The notes under the pieces were generated by a model that made no database searches, was not told where the DNA came from, and saw only the letters and a program-made list of their open reading frames with translations. The position numbers were made by a program, and so were the translations under genes. A stretch of 64,000 nt of DNA, taken from the NCBI RefSeq assembly GCF_000633935.1, contig NZ_KK214997.1:261872-325871 (forward strand). Reading direction: 5' to 3'. Position 1 is the stretch's first letter, and each line of letters starts with the position of its first letter. The DNA comes from Ectothiorhodospira haloalkaliphila ATCC 51935. Its GTDB lineage: Bacteria > Pseudomonadota > Gammaproteobacteria > Ectothiorhodospirales > Ectothiorhodospiraceae. This document shows positions 44,785 through 53,983 of the stretch, piece after piece.

Positions 44785-45692
44785 CCCCCGGAGGTTATCT
44801 GTGGTGGTACCTGGACGCCCTGAGCGATGACGGCCGCTACGGGATCACCCTGATCGGCTTCGTGGGCAGTGTCTTCTCCCCCTACTACGCCTGGGCCCGC
44901 CGCCGCGGCAATCCCGATCCGAATCACCACTGCGCCATCAATGTCGCCCTGTACGGTGACGTGAAGCGCTGGGCCATGACGGAACGGGGCCGGGGCGATC
45001 TGGCGCGGGACAGCCACAACCTGATCATCGGCCCCAGCGCCATGTCCTGGGATGGCAAGGCACTCACCGTGACCATCGATGAGACCACCGCACCCATCCC
45101 CTCCAGACTGCGAGGACAGGTGCGTCTGACACCCCACTGCCTCACCGGATACAGCTTCGCCCTGGACGGCAAGGGCCTGCACCAGTGGCGCCCTATCGCG
45201 CCCTCGGCGCGGGTGGAAGTGGATCTGGAGCAACCCGGCCTGCAATGGGAGGGACGCGGCTACCTGGACAGCAACCGGGGTGAGGAGCCCGTGGAGAAAG
45301 GTTTCCGCTACTGGGACTGGTCACGGGCCGTGATGGAAGATCAGGAGACCGTGGTGCTCTACGAGGCGGACCGCCGGGACGGTGGTCACAGCCTGCTTTC
45401 ACTGCGCTTCGATGCAGACGGAAAGGCGCGGGAGGTGGAAGCACCGCCAGCGCACGGCCTCCCCACGGCACGCATCTGGCGCGCCCCCAGGGCCACCCGC
45501 GCCGACGCCGGCAGCGCAACCATCCGGCACACCCTGGAAGACACCCCGTTCTACGCGCGCTCCCTGGTGGATGCCCGCATCCACGGGGAGAAGGCCGTGG
45601 CTTTCCACGAGAGCCTCTCGCTGAATCGCTTCGAGAGTCCGGTGGTGCAGCTGATGCTGCCCTTCAGGATGCCCCGCCGGGCCCGGGGCTAG
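44622..45692 (+). CDS. crtC: Acyclic carotenoid 1,2-hydratase
   Basis: Hydrates the 1,2 double bond of neurosporene or lycopene. The conserved part starts near 44780 (GGYLWWYLDALSDDGRYG, then IGFVGSVFSPYYAWARRRG). The start is uncertain: there is no ATG or GTG between that region and ATG 44622, which lies deep inside crtD in another frame. A rare start codon near 44750-44780 is possible. Stops four bases into the convergent crtB tail. Confidence 0.9.
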   Translation: MEGYVQSSGGPQPDTGAVPDRGERASGRGRADGEPLGTSGSIGPASGPDFTETVTPGGYLWWYLDALSDDGRYGITLIGFVGSVFSPYYAWARRRGNPDPNHHCAINVALYGDVKRWAMTERGRGDLARDSHNLIIGPSAMSWDGKALTVTIDETTAPIPSRLRGQVRLTPHCLTGYSFALDGKGLHQWRPIAPSARVEVDLEQPGLQWEGRGYLDSNRGEEPVEKGFRYWDWSRAVMEDQETVVLYEADRRDGGHSLLSLRFDADGKAREVEAPPAHGLPTARIWRAPRATRADAGSATIRHTLEDTPFYARSLVDARIHGEKAVAFHESLSLNRFESPVVQLMLPFRMPRRARG

Positions 45693-46825
45693 CCCAGGGC
45701 CACGTCCCCGCGATCCCGATTGCGGGCCAGCGCGCTGGTCTTGCGTGCCATGCGCATGGAACGATCCCGCTCCTCCAGACGGTGGAACAGGTTGTGCAGC
45801 CACATCAGGCGGTGCTCCACCCGTCCCATGGCCATGGCCGTGGGACGGATACTCTCGCGACCAAAGGGATGCTCGCGCACCGCGTCCACCAGAAAACGAT
45901 TGGCCTCCAGCGGCTCTTCCACGAGGATACGGTTCATCACCGTCAGTTGTTTGTCGCTGAAGCGACGGAACATTTGGGTCAAGGCCCAGATCTTCCGGGA
46001 TGGCGACACCACAGCGCGCTGATTGATGGAGTCCAGGCCATTGCGTTCCACTTCCCGGCCGATCTCGGAATACAGCGCCATCGCCGCCTGAATCCCCGGC
46101 CGGCATGAGGGCGGCAGGGTCTGAACGCCCACAGCGCCACGCTCATACAGCCTGTCAGCCGCCTCCAGCAGACGCTGGACCACCTGCCCTATTTCCGGGG
46201 TGAATTTCGGATCGGCCAGGAAGGCCTCGACATCAATGCCGTGTTCCTCCATCCAGTTCAGCGGCAAGTAGATGCGACCATTCCGGGCGTCCTCGCCCAC
46301 GTCGCGGGCGATGTTGGTCAATTGCATGGCCACGCCCATGTCGCAGGCCCGTGCCAGGGCATCGGGGGAGCGTACTCCCATGACCAGGGTCATCATGGCG
46401 CCCACCGTGCCCGCCACCCGGGCCCCATAGGCTTCCAGCGACGCCAGGTCGGGGTAGGTACGCCCGCCCGTATCCCACTCAAAGCCTTCCAGCAGGGCCT
46501 GGGGGAGCGCCTTGGGGATGGAGAAACGCTGTACCACCCGGGCAAAGGCCCGATCCGCGGAGAAATCGCGGGGCTTTCCCTCGTAGATGCGATCCAGGCG
46601 ATCCTGCATGCGCTCCAGGCCATCCCCTCGGCCATCGTCCAGATCAATGGCATCATCAGCGAGCCGGCAGAAGGCATACATGGCCGTGGCAGGCTCGCGG
46701 ATCTGTCGGGGCAGGAACAGGGAGGCCGCATAGAAGGACCGGGAGCCATCACACAACAGGGATCGGCAGGCCGCCATGTCTGCAGCCCGGGTGGGCCGCT
46801 TGGTCTTGGGGGTTGCTTGCATCAT
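45689..46825 (-). CDS. crtB: Phytoene synthase
   Basis: 378 residues, head-to-head prenyl synthase. Asp-rich motifs YAFCRLADDAIDLDD and LTNIARDVGEDARNGRIYLP, with PPSCRPGIQAAMALYSEIG. Joins two geranylgeranyl diphosphates to phytoene. Overlaps the crtI stop by four bases. Its tail overlaps crtC on the other strand. Confidence 0.97.
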   Translation of the reverse strand: MMQATPKTKRPTRAADMAACRSLLCDGSRSFYAASLFLPRQIREPATAMYAFCRLADDAIDLDDGRGDGLERMQDRLDRIYEGKPRDFSADRAFARVVQRFSIPKALPQALLEGFEWDTGGRTYPDLASLEAYGARVAGTVGAMMTLVMGVRSPDALARACDMGVAMQLTNIARDVGEDARNGRIYLPLNWMEEHGIDVEAFLADPKFTPEIGQVVQRLLEAADRLYERGAVGVQTLPPSCRPGIQAAMALYSEIGREVERNGLDSINQRAVVSPSRKIWALTQMFRRFSDKQLTVMNRILVEEPLEANRFLVDAVREHPFGRESIRPTAMAMGRVEHRLMWLHNLFHRLEERDRSMRMARKTSALARNRDRGDVALG

Positions 46826-48363
46826 CGGGCACCTTTCGCTTGGGCTGCATCCGGAACCACGCTATCCAGTACTCGCGCCGAGGAGATCACACCCGGCAAA
46901 CCGGCGCCGGGATGTGTTCCCGCGCCCACCAGGTAGAGCCCCTTCACGTCCTCGCTCTTGTTGTGGGGCCGGAATCCTGCACTTTGCAGCATGATCGGCT
47001 CCAGACCGAAGGCGGCTCCGTGGAAGGAGTTCAGGTCGTCCTGGAAGTACTGGGGGGTGATCATGTGGGAACTGATCACCTGCTGCTCCAGATCGGGCAG
47101 TATGCTGGAAGAGAGGAATTCGGAGATCTTGCGCCGATAGGGCTCGGCCTTTTCGGCCCAGTCCACACCGCTTTGCATGTGCGGGACCGGAGAGAGGACA
47201 TAGAAGGTGTCGCATCCCTCCGGCGCCAGGGAGGGATCGGTCTTGGTGGGCCGATGAAGATACAGGCTGAAGTCTTCTGCAAGGATCTTGCGCTGGAAGA
47301 TGTCCTCGATGAGTTCCTTGTAGCGCGGTCCGAGGATGATGGAATGATGCGGTACATCTTCATAGCGCTTTTTCGTGCCGAAATACCATACGAAAAGGCT
47401 CATGGAGTAACGGGCCCGCTCAATGCGGTTGTTGGTCCAGCGCTGGCGGGCCGGCGGTGGCACCAGGCTCCGATAGGTGAAGGCGGAATCGGCATTGGAG
47501 ACGACGATGTCGGCGGCTATGGATTCACCCGACTTCATGCGCACCCCGGTCACCCGCCCGGACTGCACATTGATGTTGGCCACCTCCTGGCCGCAGCGCA
47601 CTTCGTTGCCCTGCCCCCGGATGAGATCCACCAGCCCTTCCACCAGGCGGCCCGTGCCGCCCATGGCGAAGTGCACGCCGTAGCGTCGCTCCAGGTAGGA
47701 GATCAGGCAGTAGACGGAGGTGGTGCGGAAGGGATTCCCCCCCACCAGCAGAGGGTGGAAGCTCAGCACCTCGCGGAGCCGGGGATTCTTGACGTATTTG
47801 GCCACCATCCCGTACACGCTGCGATAACTCTGCAGCTTCACCAGGTCCGGAACCACCTTGACCATGTCCAGCATGGAATTGAAGGGGACATGAGCCAGAT
47901 CCTCGAAGCCCACCTTGTAGTTGGCCTCGCTGGCCTTCATGTAGGCGTCGTAACCCTCCAGGTCATCGGGAGCGAAGCGTTTGACCTCCTCGCGCACCTT
48001 TTCCACGTCGGCCCAGTAGTTGAAGACCTCGCCATCATGAAAACGGATCTGGTAGAAGGGGTCCATGGGGCGCAGGTCAATGTCGTCCTCCATGCGCCGA
48101 CCGCAGAGTTGCCAGAGCTCCTCCAGCACAAAGGGGGCGGTGACGATGGTCGGCCCGGCATCGAACGTGAAACCGTCCTGACGAAACACATAGGCGCGCC
48201 CACCGGGGGCATCCAGCTTTTCAAGTACGGTCACCCGATAGCCGCGGGCACCGAGCCGGACGGCTGCCGCCAGACCTCCAAAACCGCTGCCAATCACCAC
48301 GGCATGCGGGCGGGCATCATCAACAGAAGGGGACGAGGTGGCAGGCTCGGCAACTGTGGTCAC
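46822..48363 (-). CDS. crtI: Phytoene desaturase
   Basis: 513 residues from GTG 48363 (AGGG six bases upstream; the frame is open to TTG 48369). FAD-binding AVVIGSGFGGLAAAVRLGARGYRVTVLEK and the C-terminal GLYLVGAGTHPGAGLPGVISSARV signature. Converts phytoene to neurosporene or lycopene. Transcribed with crtB from a promoter holding a CrtJ/PpsR-like site. Confidence 0.97.
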   Translation of the reverse strand: MTTVAEPATSSPSVDDARPHAVVIGSGFGGLAAAVRLGARGYRVTVLEKLDAPGGRAYVFRQDGFTFDAGPTIVTAPFVLEELWQLCGRRMEDDIDLRPMDPFYQIRFHDGEVFNYWADVEKVREEVKRFAPDDLEGYDAYMKASEANYKVGFEDLAHVPFNSMLDMVKVVPDLVKLQSYRSVYGMVAKYVKNPRLREVLSFHPLLVGGNPFRTTSVYCLISYLERRYGVHFAMGGTGRLVEGLVDLIRGQGNEVRCGQEVANINVQSGRVTGVRMKSGESIAADIVVSNADSAFTYRSLVPPPARQRWTNNRIERARYSMSLFVWYFGTKKRYEDVPHHSIILGPRYKELIEDIFQRKILAEDFSLYLHRPTKTDPSLAPEGCDTFYVLSPVPHMQSGVDWAEKAEPYRRKISEFLSSSILPDLEQQVISSHMITPQYFQDDLNSFHGAAFGLEPIMLQSAGFRPHNKSEDVKGLYLVGAGTHPGAGLPGVISSARVLDSVVPDAAQAKGAR

Positions 48364-48379
48364 GGGCAACCCTATGAAG

Positions 48380-48397
48380 TGTAAGTCTCGGTTGGCA
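48380..48397. promoter_or_regulatory. CrtJ/PpsR-like operator upstream of crtI
   Basis: TGTAAGTCTCGGTTGGCA, one base from TGT-N12-ACA and nearly the same as the bchC and crtE/crtD sites. About 17 bases before the crtI start, so it would repress crtIB. Confidence 0.6.
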
Positions 48398-48480
48398 GTC
48401 TAGCAGGGGTCCCCACCCCTGACCAGACAGGATGCAGGCGTAAAATCCCCGAGTAATTGACTTCGATTACACAAGACGAA

Positions 48481-49383
48481 TCAAGACACCCCGACCGGGT
48501 CACTGACGCCGTGACGCCCCACTTGCTGCGCCAGCAGCGAGGGTCGCTCCTCATGAGCCAGATGTCCCAGCCCTGGCAGCCGCAACAGGCTCGATCCGAG
48601 CACACGGGTCTGCACACGCAAGGCCTCGGAGAGGGGTACCATGCGATCCCGGTCACCGACAATCTGTGCCAGCTCGACCGGCAATTGCGGCAGGTCCTCC
48701 GCCAGGGGTTGCAGATCCCAGTGATTCATCATCTTCAGCACTCCCGACACATGTCCCGGGTGGCGGATCAGGCGTCCGTAAAACTCGGTGCCTCGCGGAT
48801 CCACCGTGGAACCGGTACTGCGTAGCAAATCCTCAACCGCGCGCCGATCCGTGGCACGCCAGGCCACCATCTGGGGCAGCATCGGCATCATGGACAGCAG
48901 TCGTGCAACGTTGGAAAACATCAAGGTCACGGCCCCTGGAAAAGGCAACATCACGCCATTGAGACTGACCAGGGTGCCCGGCCGGGCCCAGCCGTCGATA
49001 CACAGGCGCGCGCCCACGGCCGCCCCCGCAGAATGTCCCACAACCAGAGCAGGCCATTCATCCAGTGCCTCCAGCAACCGACCCAGGGCGCAGGCCATGC
49101 CGGGCAACGTGAAGGGGGTCGGATCATCATCCAGGGGGCGGGAGAAAGCATGACCAGGCAGGTCCACGGCGATCACGGTGTGATCGCGGGCCAGCAGGGG
49201 CATCACATCCCGCCAACTATGGGTGCCGGCACCGGTGCCGTGAATCAAAAGCACGCAGGGTCCCTCGCCCATGCGCTGCACATGCCAGCGCACGCCGCCA
49301 GCTGTCACGAAGCGACTGGACTGGTGGTTGGGCCAGCCCTTGCCCTCCCGTTCCCAGTCCGGCCACCGGGTCATTCCGATCAT
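48481..49383 (-). CDS. bchO: Alpha/beta-hydrolase fold protein BchO, magnesium chelatase-associated
   Basis: 300 residues from ATG 49383. Alpha/beta-hydrolase with VLLIHGTGAGTHSWRDVMPLL, the nucleophile elbow VVGHSAGAAVGARL and IVGDRDRMVP, with His in LPGLGHLAHEE. BchO accompanies bchID in many phototrophs and is thought to act in magnesium chelation. Reaction not settled. Begins 16 bases after the bchD stop. Confidence 0.93.
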   Translation of the reverse strand: MIGMTRWPDWEREGKGWPNHQSSRFVTAGGVRWHVQRMGEGPCVLLIHGTGAGTHSWRDVMPLLARDHTVIAVDLPGHAFSRPLDDDPTPFTLPGMACALGRLLEALDEWPALVVGHSAGAAVGARLCIDGWARPGTLVSLNGVMLPFPGAVTLMFSNVARLLSMMPMLPQMVAWRATDRRAVEDLLRSTGSTVDPRGTEFYGRLIRHPGHVSGVLKMMNHWDLQPLAEDLPQLPVELAQIVGDRDRMVPLSEALRVQTRVLGSSLLRLPGLGHLAHEERPSLLAQQVGRHGVSDPVGVS

Positions 49384-49399
49384 GGTTTGCCCACAGCGA

Positions 49400-51193
49400 T
49401 CAACTGCTGGCCGTCTGGACTGCGCTGGACAGGGTCGCCGCATCGGCGTGCGGCAATGGCAGGTATTGCGCCTGCATCGCCATGGCCAGTTCCTGGGCAC
49501 TGCGCTGGGGCCTTGGTGAGGTATCCACCAGGATGATCTTGAATTGCTCCGCCGCCAACTCCTTGGCCGCCCCCAGGGCATCCTCCGTCGCCTTGGTGCG
49601 CCCCTGACTGCCGTCGCGGGCGATATTGGCCCGACCGTCGGTCAGGAACACAGCCACGGGGGTTTCACCTCGCCGCTTGACCGACTCGGCCAGTTCCCGC
49701 ACCGCATCGATGGCAGACGCCAGTGGCGTGCCTCCGCCGCCAGGCAGGCCCGCCAGGCTGCGCTTGGCACGCACCAGTGAACGCGTGGGCGGCAGGAGCA
49801 GATCAGCCTCCGTGCCCCTGAAGGCAATCAGGCCCACCCGGTCACGACGGATATAGCAGTCCGCCAGCAGCAATTCCACGGCACCCTTGGCCTCGGCGAG
49901 TCGGTGCAGCGCGGCAGAACCCGAAGCGTCCACCGCAAAGATGGTGGTGGTCTCGGTGCGCTGCTTGAAACGGGTGATGCGGAAATCATCCCGGCGTACA
50001 TGCACCCGCAGGCTCTTGGTAGAACTGCCATCGGCCAGGGCCTGTGCCCGCCGCAGCGGCTGCCAGGGGGCAGCGGCACGCAGGGTTTCAATCACATTCA
50101 ATCGGGCGCCGGCCCGCAATTCCCCGCGGCGGGTGCCGATGGGACGACCACGGCGGTTACCCTGCTGCAGTGCACCGGCCTTGCCGGCGGCAGAAGAGCG
50201 GGAGCGGGCGCCCAGCCCGGCTTGCAACTGTGCCAGCAAGCCCGCCGGCAATGAGGCCTTGGCGGCCTCCAGCACCCGATCTTCCAGTGGCTTGTCCAGT
50301 TCTGCCGGGTCCTGATCTTCCTGATCCTCCTGGTTCTGCTCCTCCTCCGGTGGCTCCTCCGGCGGTGGCGGCTCCTGCTCCTCGGGCATGTCGTCCTCGG
50401 AAGGGGGCAACATGGTGGCACGAGGGGCCAGCACCAGGCGCGCGGCCAGGGCTGCATCCTCTTCCGATACCTGATCCCGACCATCCAGTGCCGCAGCCGC
50501 GCGGGCTGCGCGCAGGGCCAGGAACGGCACCCGCAGGGAGGCGATACCCAGAGCCCGGGCGGTGCCACACAAGGCCTCCAGAATATTGTCGCTCACCTCC
50601 ACATTGGGCAGGAATTCCCGGGCCCGGCCAACATCTTCGCTGGTCCACAGGGGCTCGTCCATGTCGCGCACGGCAATGGGGATCAGGTCCATATGGAAGG
50701 CCAGCCGGTCCATCAGGACATCGGGCACCTGCTCTTCCTCGGACATGCCCTCATCCAGGGCCACCACCCCGAACCGGGTGGGCACGCGCATTCCCAGCCC
50801 ATCCCGTTCCAGGACCACCTCGTGGGCATCCATCACTGCCGCCACCCGGCCGGCCGTGGACGAGGTCAGCCGCTCCGCCATGGCCATGACGGCCACTCCG
50901 CCATCACATTCAGCGAGCAGACCTCGTTCAGCAATGGGTTTTCCCGCCTTGAGTGTGGCGGCCAGATCCAGCCCGCCCAGCAGGCGACCATCGGCGATAT
51001 GCAGGGGCAGGCGCCGCATGGGTGCCTTGTCGGGCAACAACTGTCGCAGTTGTTCCAGCCAGCGGTCACGCACCGGGCCGGCATGGGCACGCACCGCCAC
51101 GCCGCCGCAACCCGAGGGATCCACGGCAAACAGGCCGCCGGCGATGCTGGCCAATGCCCACGGCGTGAGTTCGGGGGCCATGGTTTCGGTCAT
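49400..51193 (-). CDS. bchD: Magnesium chelatase subunit D
   Basis: 597 residues: an AAA+-like N-terminal domain without a full P-loop, an acidic Pro/Glu-rich linker (about residues 265-300), and a C-terminal integrin I domain with the MIDAS motif FAVDASGSA. With BchI and BchH it inserts Mg into protoporphyrin IX. Start overlaps the bchI stop (ATGA). bchH is not in the window. Confidence 0.97.
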   Translation of the reverse strand: MTETMAPELTPWALASIAGGLFAVDPSGCGGVAVRAHAGPVRDRWLEQLRQLLPDKAPMRRLPLHIADGRLLGGLDLAATLKAGKPIAERGLLAECDGGVAVMAMAERLTSSTAGRVAAVMDAHEVVLERDGLGMRVPTRFGVVALDEGMSEEEQVPDVLMDRLAFHMDLIPIAVRDMDEPLWTSEDVGRAREFLPNVEVSDNILEALCGTARALGIASLRVPFLALRAARAAAALDGRDQVSEEDAALAARLVLAPRATMLPPSEDDMPEEQEPPPPEEPPEEEQNQEDQEDQDPAELDKPLEDRVLEAAKASLPAGLLAQLQAGLGARSRSSAAGKAGALQQGNRRGRPIGTRRGELRAGARLNVIETLRAAAPWQPLRRAQALADGSSTKSLRVHVRRDDFRITRFKQRTETTTIFAVDASGSAALHRLAEAKGAVELLLADCYIRRDRVGLIAFRGTEADLLLPPTRSLVRAKRSLAGLPGGGGTPLASAIDAVRELAESVKRRGETPVAVFLTDGRANIARDGSQGRTKATEDALGAAKELAAEQFKIILVDTSPRPQRSAQELAMAMQAQYLPLPHADAATLSSAVQTASS

Positions 51194-52215
51194 GCGCCGA
51201 ACAGCTCCTCAATGGCACGCCCCACACGCACGGAGGAACCGGCGTCGTCCAGCGGGTTACGGCGCAGGCGATGGCGCAGGGCCGGCGGTGCCACGCGCTT
51301 GAGATGCTCATCGGTCACTTCCTTGTCACCCTCGAAGGCCGCCAGGCCGCGAGCGGCACGAATCAGGGTGAGTTCGCCGCGCAGGCCGTCGGTACCCAGG
51401 GCCAGGCAAAGCTGGGCAGCCCGCTCCAGGGCGGCATCGGGCACCACCACCTCCGGCAGGAGGTCACGGCCGGCCGTGATTCTTTTACGCAGCTCTGCAT
51501 CTTCCTTCTCGAAGCGCTTGGTGAAGCCCTCCGGATCCTTTTCAAAGGCATCACGACGCCGCACCACCTCGATTCGGGTAGGCAGATCCTCGGGGGTGCC
51601 GATCTCCACGGAGAGCCCGAAGCGATCCAGCAACTGCGGACGCAGTTCGCCCTCTTCCGGGTTACCACTACCGATGAGCACGAACTTGGCGGGATGGCGC
51701 ACACTCAGGCCCTCACGCTCCACCACGTTCTCACCGGAGGCGGCCACATCCAGCAGCAGGTCCACCAGATGATCTTCCAGCAGGTTGACCTCATCAATGT
51801 ACAGAAAGCCCCGGTGGGCACGGGCCAGCAGGCCCGGCTCGAAGGCCTTCTCCCCCTGCGTGAGGGCTCGCTCAAGATCCAGGGCACCCACAACACGGTC
51901 TTCGGTCACACCCAGCGGCATGTCCACCACCGGCACCGGCACCTGGCGGGTCTTGGGTGGATCCTTGGCCTCGGGCCCATCGCAGACCTTGCACAGGCCT
52001 GCCTGCTTGCCGGGGGCGCAACCATAGGGACAGTTGACCACCGCTTCCATGGGCGGCAACAGGGCTGCCAGGGCGCGTACCGTGGTGGATTTGCCGGTAC
52101 CCCGATCCCCGAACACCAGCACCCCGCCGATACTCGGATCAATGGCGGAGATAAGGATGGCGAGCTTCATCTCGTCCTGCGCGACAATCGCCGAAAACGG
52201 AAACGTCAAAGCCAT
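51190..52215 (-). CDS. bchI: Magnesium chelatase ATPase subunit I
   Basis: 341 residues from ATG 52215, where the conserved FPFSAIVAQDEMKLAILI region begins. AAA+ ATPase: Walker A FGDRGTGKSTTVRAL, Walker B FLYIDEVNLL, and the Cys-containing insert CPYGCAPG. The frame is open to 52383, but upstream residues are unlike the family. First gene of bchIDO. No CrtJ/PpsR-type site was found upstream. Confidence 0.97.
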   Translation of the reverse strand: MALTFPFSAIVAQDEMKLAILISAIDPSIGGVLVFGDRGTGKSTTVRALAALLPPMEAVVNCPYGCAPGKQAGLCKVCDGPEAKDPPKTRQVPVPVVDMPLGVTEDRVVGALDLERALTQGEKAFEPGLLARAHRGFLYIDEVNLLEDHLVDLLLDVAASGENVVEREGLSVRHPAKFVLIGSGNPEEGELRPQLLDRFGLSVEIGTPEDLPTRIEVVRRRDAFEKDPEGFTKRFEKEDAELRKRITAGRDLLPEVVVPDAALERAAQLCLALGTDGLRGELTLIRAARGLAAFEGDKEVTDEHLKRVAPPALRHRLRRNPLDDAGSSVRVGRAIEELFGA

Positions 52216-52457
52216 AGTCTGTTTGTTCTGCCTTAGGTAGCGGCCGTGCACGGAAAAATCCATGCCTCTGCCGGTTTTGAGGTGCGATGCGGAGGCGATC
52301 TTAACAGACCCTCCCGGCGGTGCGTACCGAGCATGCCCCTGCGCCGCAGCGTAAAGCCGGCTATGTTCCCCCAAACGACGCAAAAAAACAAAGGCAACCC
52401 CCGCCGCGCCGCTGGCAAATCCCAGCCAACTTGACGGGGGTCAGGGGCTTCCCTCTC

Positions 52458-52964
52458 CTATTCCTCCTCCAGGTCGCCCCACCGCAGCCGCAGCCGCATC
52501 AAGCCACCTCCGTAAGGGTCGGCTTCACCGGACAAAATCCCATAAGGCAAAAAGCCCAACTCGTAGAAGAACAGGGTGGCCGGTATGTTGCGGGAGGAAA
52601 TCCGAAGATGCATCTCCCGGGAGCGATGATGCTCGAAGGCCCTTTGGGTCAGATGACGCAGCACCCTGGTGCCCACGCCGCGCCCGCGATAGTCGGGGTG
52701 CACGATCAGGTGGCGCAAGAAAGCGTATCCCCCCGGCTGAATCCTGCCCAGACCACCAAAGGCAATCACCCGTCCCCGGTAGACCCCGACGACGGTTTCC
52801 GTACAACGGGTGATGCAGTCCTTCAAACCCGCATCATGCAGGGGCCTGGGAGCATCGGGGAAGGCCCAAGCCACTTCCTCAATGCTGCGCGGCAAGCGCC
52901 GCAAGGCCGTAATGTCCTCGACCGACGCGGCCCGCAAGTCAAGATATACCGGGTGATACCACAT
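52458..52964 (-). CDS. GNAT-family N-acetyltransferase
   Basis: 168 residues. The acetyl-CoA pyrophosphate-binding motif is YRGRGVGTRVLRHL, preceded by FLRHLIVHPD and followed by NIPATLFFYELGF. Substrate unknown. Divergent from hpnC. An additional short leader to bchI lies between. Confidence 0.88.
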   Translation of the reverse strand: MWYHPVYLDLRAASVEDITALRRLPRSIEEVAWAFPDAPRPLHDAGLKDCITRCTETVVGVYRGRVIAFGGLGRIQPGGYAFLRHLIVHPDYRGRGVGTRVLRHLTQRAFEHHRSREMHLRISSRNIPATLFFYELGFLPYGILSGEADPYGGGLMRLRLRWGDLEEE

Positions 52965-53047
52965 CAGCAGTGCTTCATCTCTTCGTCCAGGAAACCCATT
53001 GATCTCTTCGCGCCATTGGCCATGGTAAACTCCAGACCCTTTGAACC

Positions 53048-53938
53048 ATGCCCGGTGGGAGCATGCACGCCGTCAGCCAGAATGTGGAACAGGCCTACCG
53101 CGAATGCCTGCGTCAGGCCCATGGCCATTACGAAAACTTCCCGGTGGCCTCGCGCCTGCTTCCAGCCCATCTGCGCAGGCCGGTCGCCGCGATCTACAGT
53201 TTTGCTCGCCGCGGAGACGATCTGGCGGACGAAGGTGAGCGCCCTGCCGAAGACCGCCTGCGGGCATTGGATCACCTGGCAAAACAGCTTGATGCCGCCG
53301 CCGCGGGTGAGCCGGATGAGGACCCCACCTTCATCGCCCTGGCCCATGCCATCCGGAGCTTCAACCTCCCCGTGGGGCTGTTCCATGACCTGCTTACCGC
53401 ATTTCGTCAGGATGTGACCACCCGCCGTTACGCCACCTTCGGCGATGTGATCCAGTACTGCCGGTGCTCTGCCAACCCGGTGGGGCGACTGCTCCTGCAC
53501 CTGAGCGACCAGGCAGACCCCAGGCGCCTGGCCTTGTCCGACGCGGTCTGCACCAGCTTGCAACTCATCAACTTCTACCAGGACCTGGCCCAGGATTATC
53601 ACGAAATGGGGCGCATCTACATCCCGACGGAGGAAATGCAGGCCTTCGGTGTCACCGAAGCCCATTTCCGCGATCGGATCACGGACGCCCCCTTCCGACA
53701 GCTCATGAGCAAACAGTTTCAGCGCGCAGATCAACTACTGCGCAGCGGCGCGCCCCTGGGGGCGATGCTGCCCGGTCGCGTGGGGCTGGAGATCCGCTTG
53801 ATCATCGTGGCCGGCGCCCGCGTGGTCTGGCATCTCAAGCGCCAGCAGGAGGACCTGTTCTCCCGTCCACGCCTGGGCAGCCGGGATTACCTGGTCATCC
53901 TCCGGGACGGACTGCTGCCCGGGCGCCTGCCCGTATGA
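53048..53938 (+). CDS. hpnC: Hydroxysqualene synthase HpnC
   Basis: 296 residues of the squalene/phytoene synthase superfamily. Motif one YSFARRGDDLADEGE; motif two LINFYQDLAQDYHEMGRIYIP. In the bacterial HpnCDE route it converts presqualene diphosphate to hydroxysqualene. ATG 53063 is an alternative start. Squalene made here would feed hopanoid formation; the cyclase gene is not in the window. Confidence 0.92.
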   Translation: MPGGSMHAVSQNVEQAYRECLRQAHGHYENFPVASRLLPAHLRRPVAAIYSFARRGDDLADEGERPAEDRLRALDHLAKQLDAAAAGEPDEDPTFIALAHAIRSFNLPVGLFHDLLTAFRQDVTTRRYATFGDVIQYCRCSANPVGRLLLHLSDQADPRRLALSDAVCTSLQLINFYQDLAQDYHEMGRIYIPTEEMQAFGVTEAHFRDRITDAPFRQLMSKQFQRADQLLRSGAPLGAMLPGRVGLEIRLIIVAGARVVWHLKRQQEDLFSRPRLGSRDYLVILRDGLLPGRLPV

Positions 53939-53983
53939 CAGGTATGGTAGTTTACGCATTCACCGCCCAAGCGAACCAGATCC

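Noticed and set aside
46813-48384. A 523-codon plus-strand frame opposite crtI
   Set aside because: It mirrors crtI, which has full family motifs. The antisense frame is rich in His, Gly and Gln and has no domain, a usual by-product of GC-rich codon bias.
52216-52457. A CrtJ/PpsR-type site before bchI
   Set aside because: No TGT-N12-ACA or near match was found on either strand in this leader.
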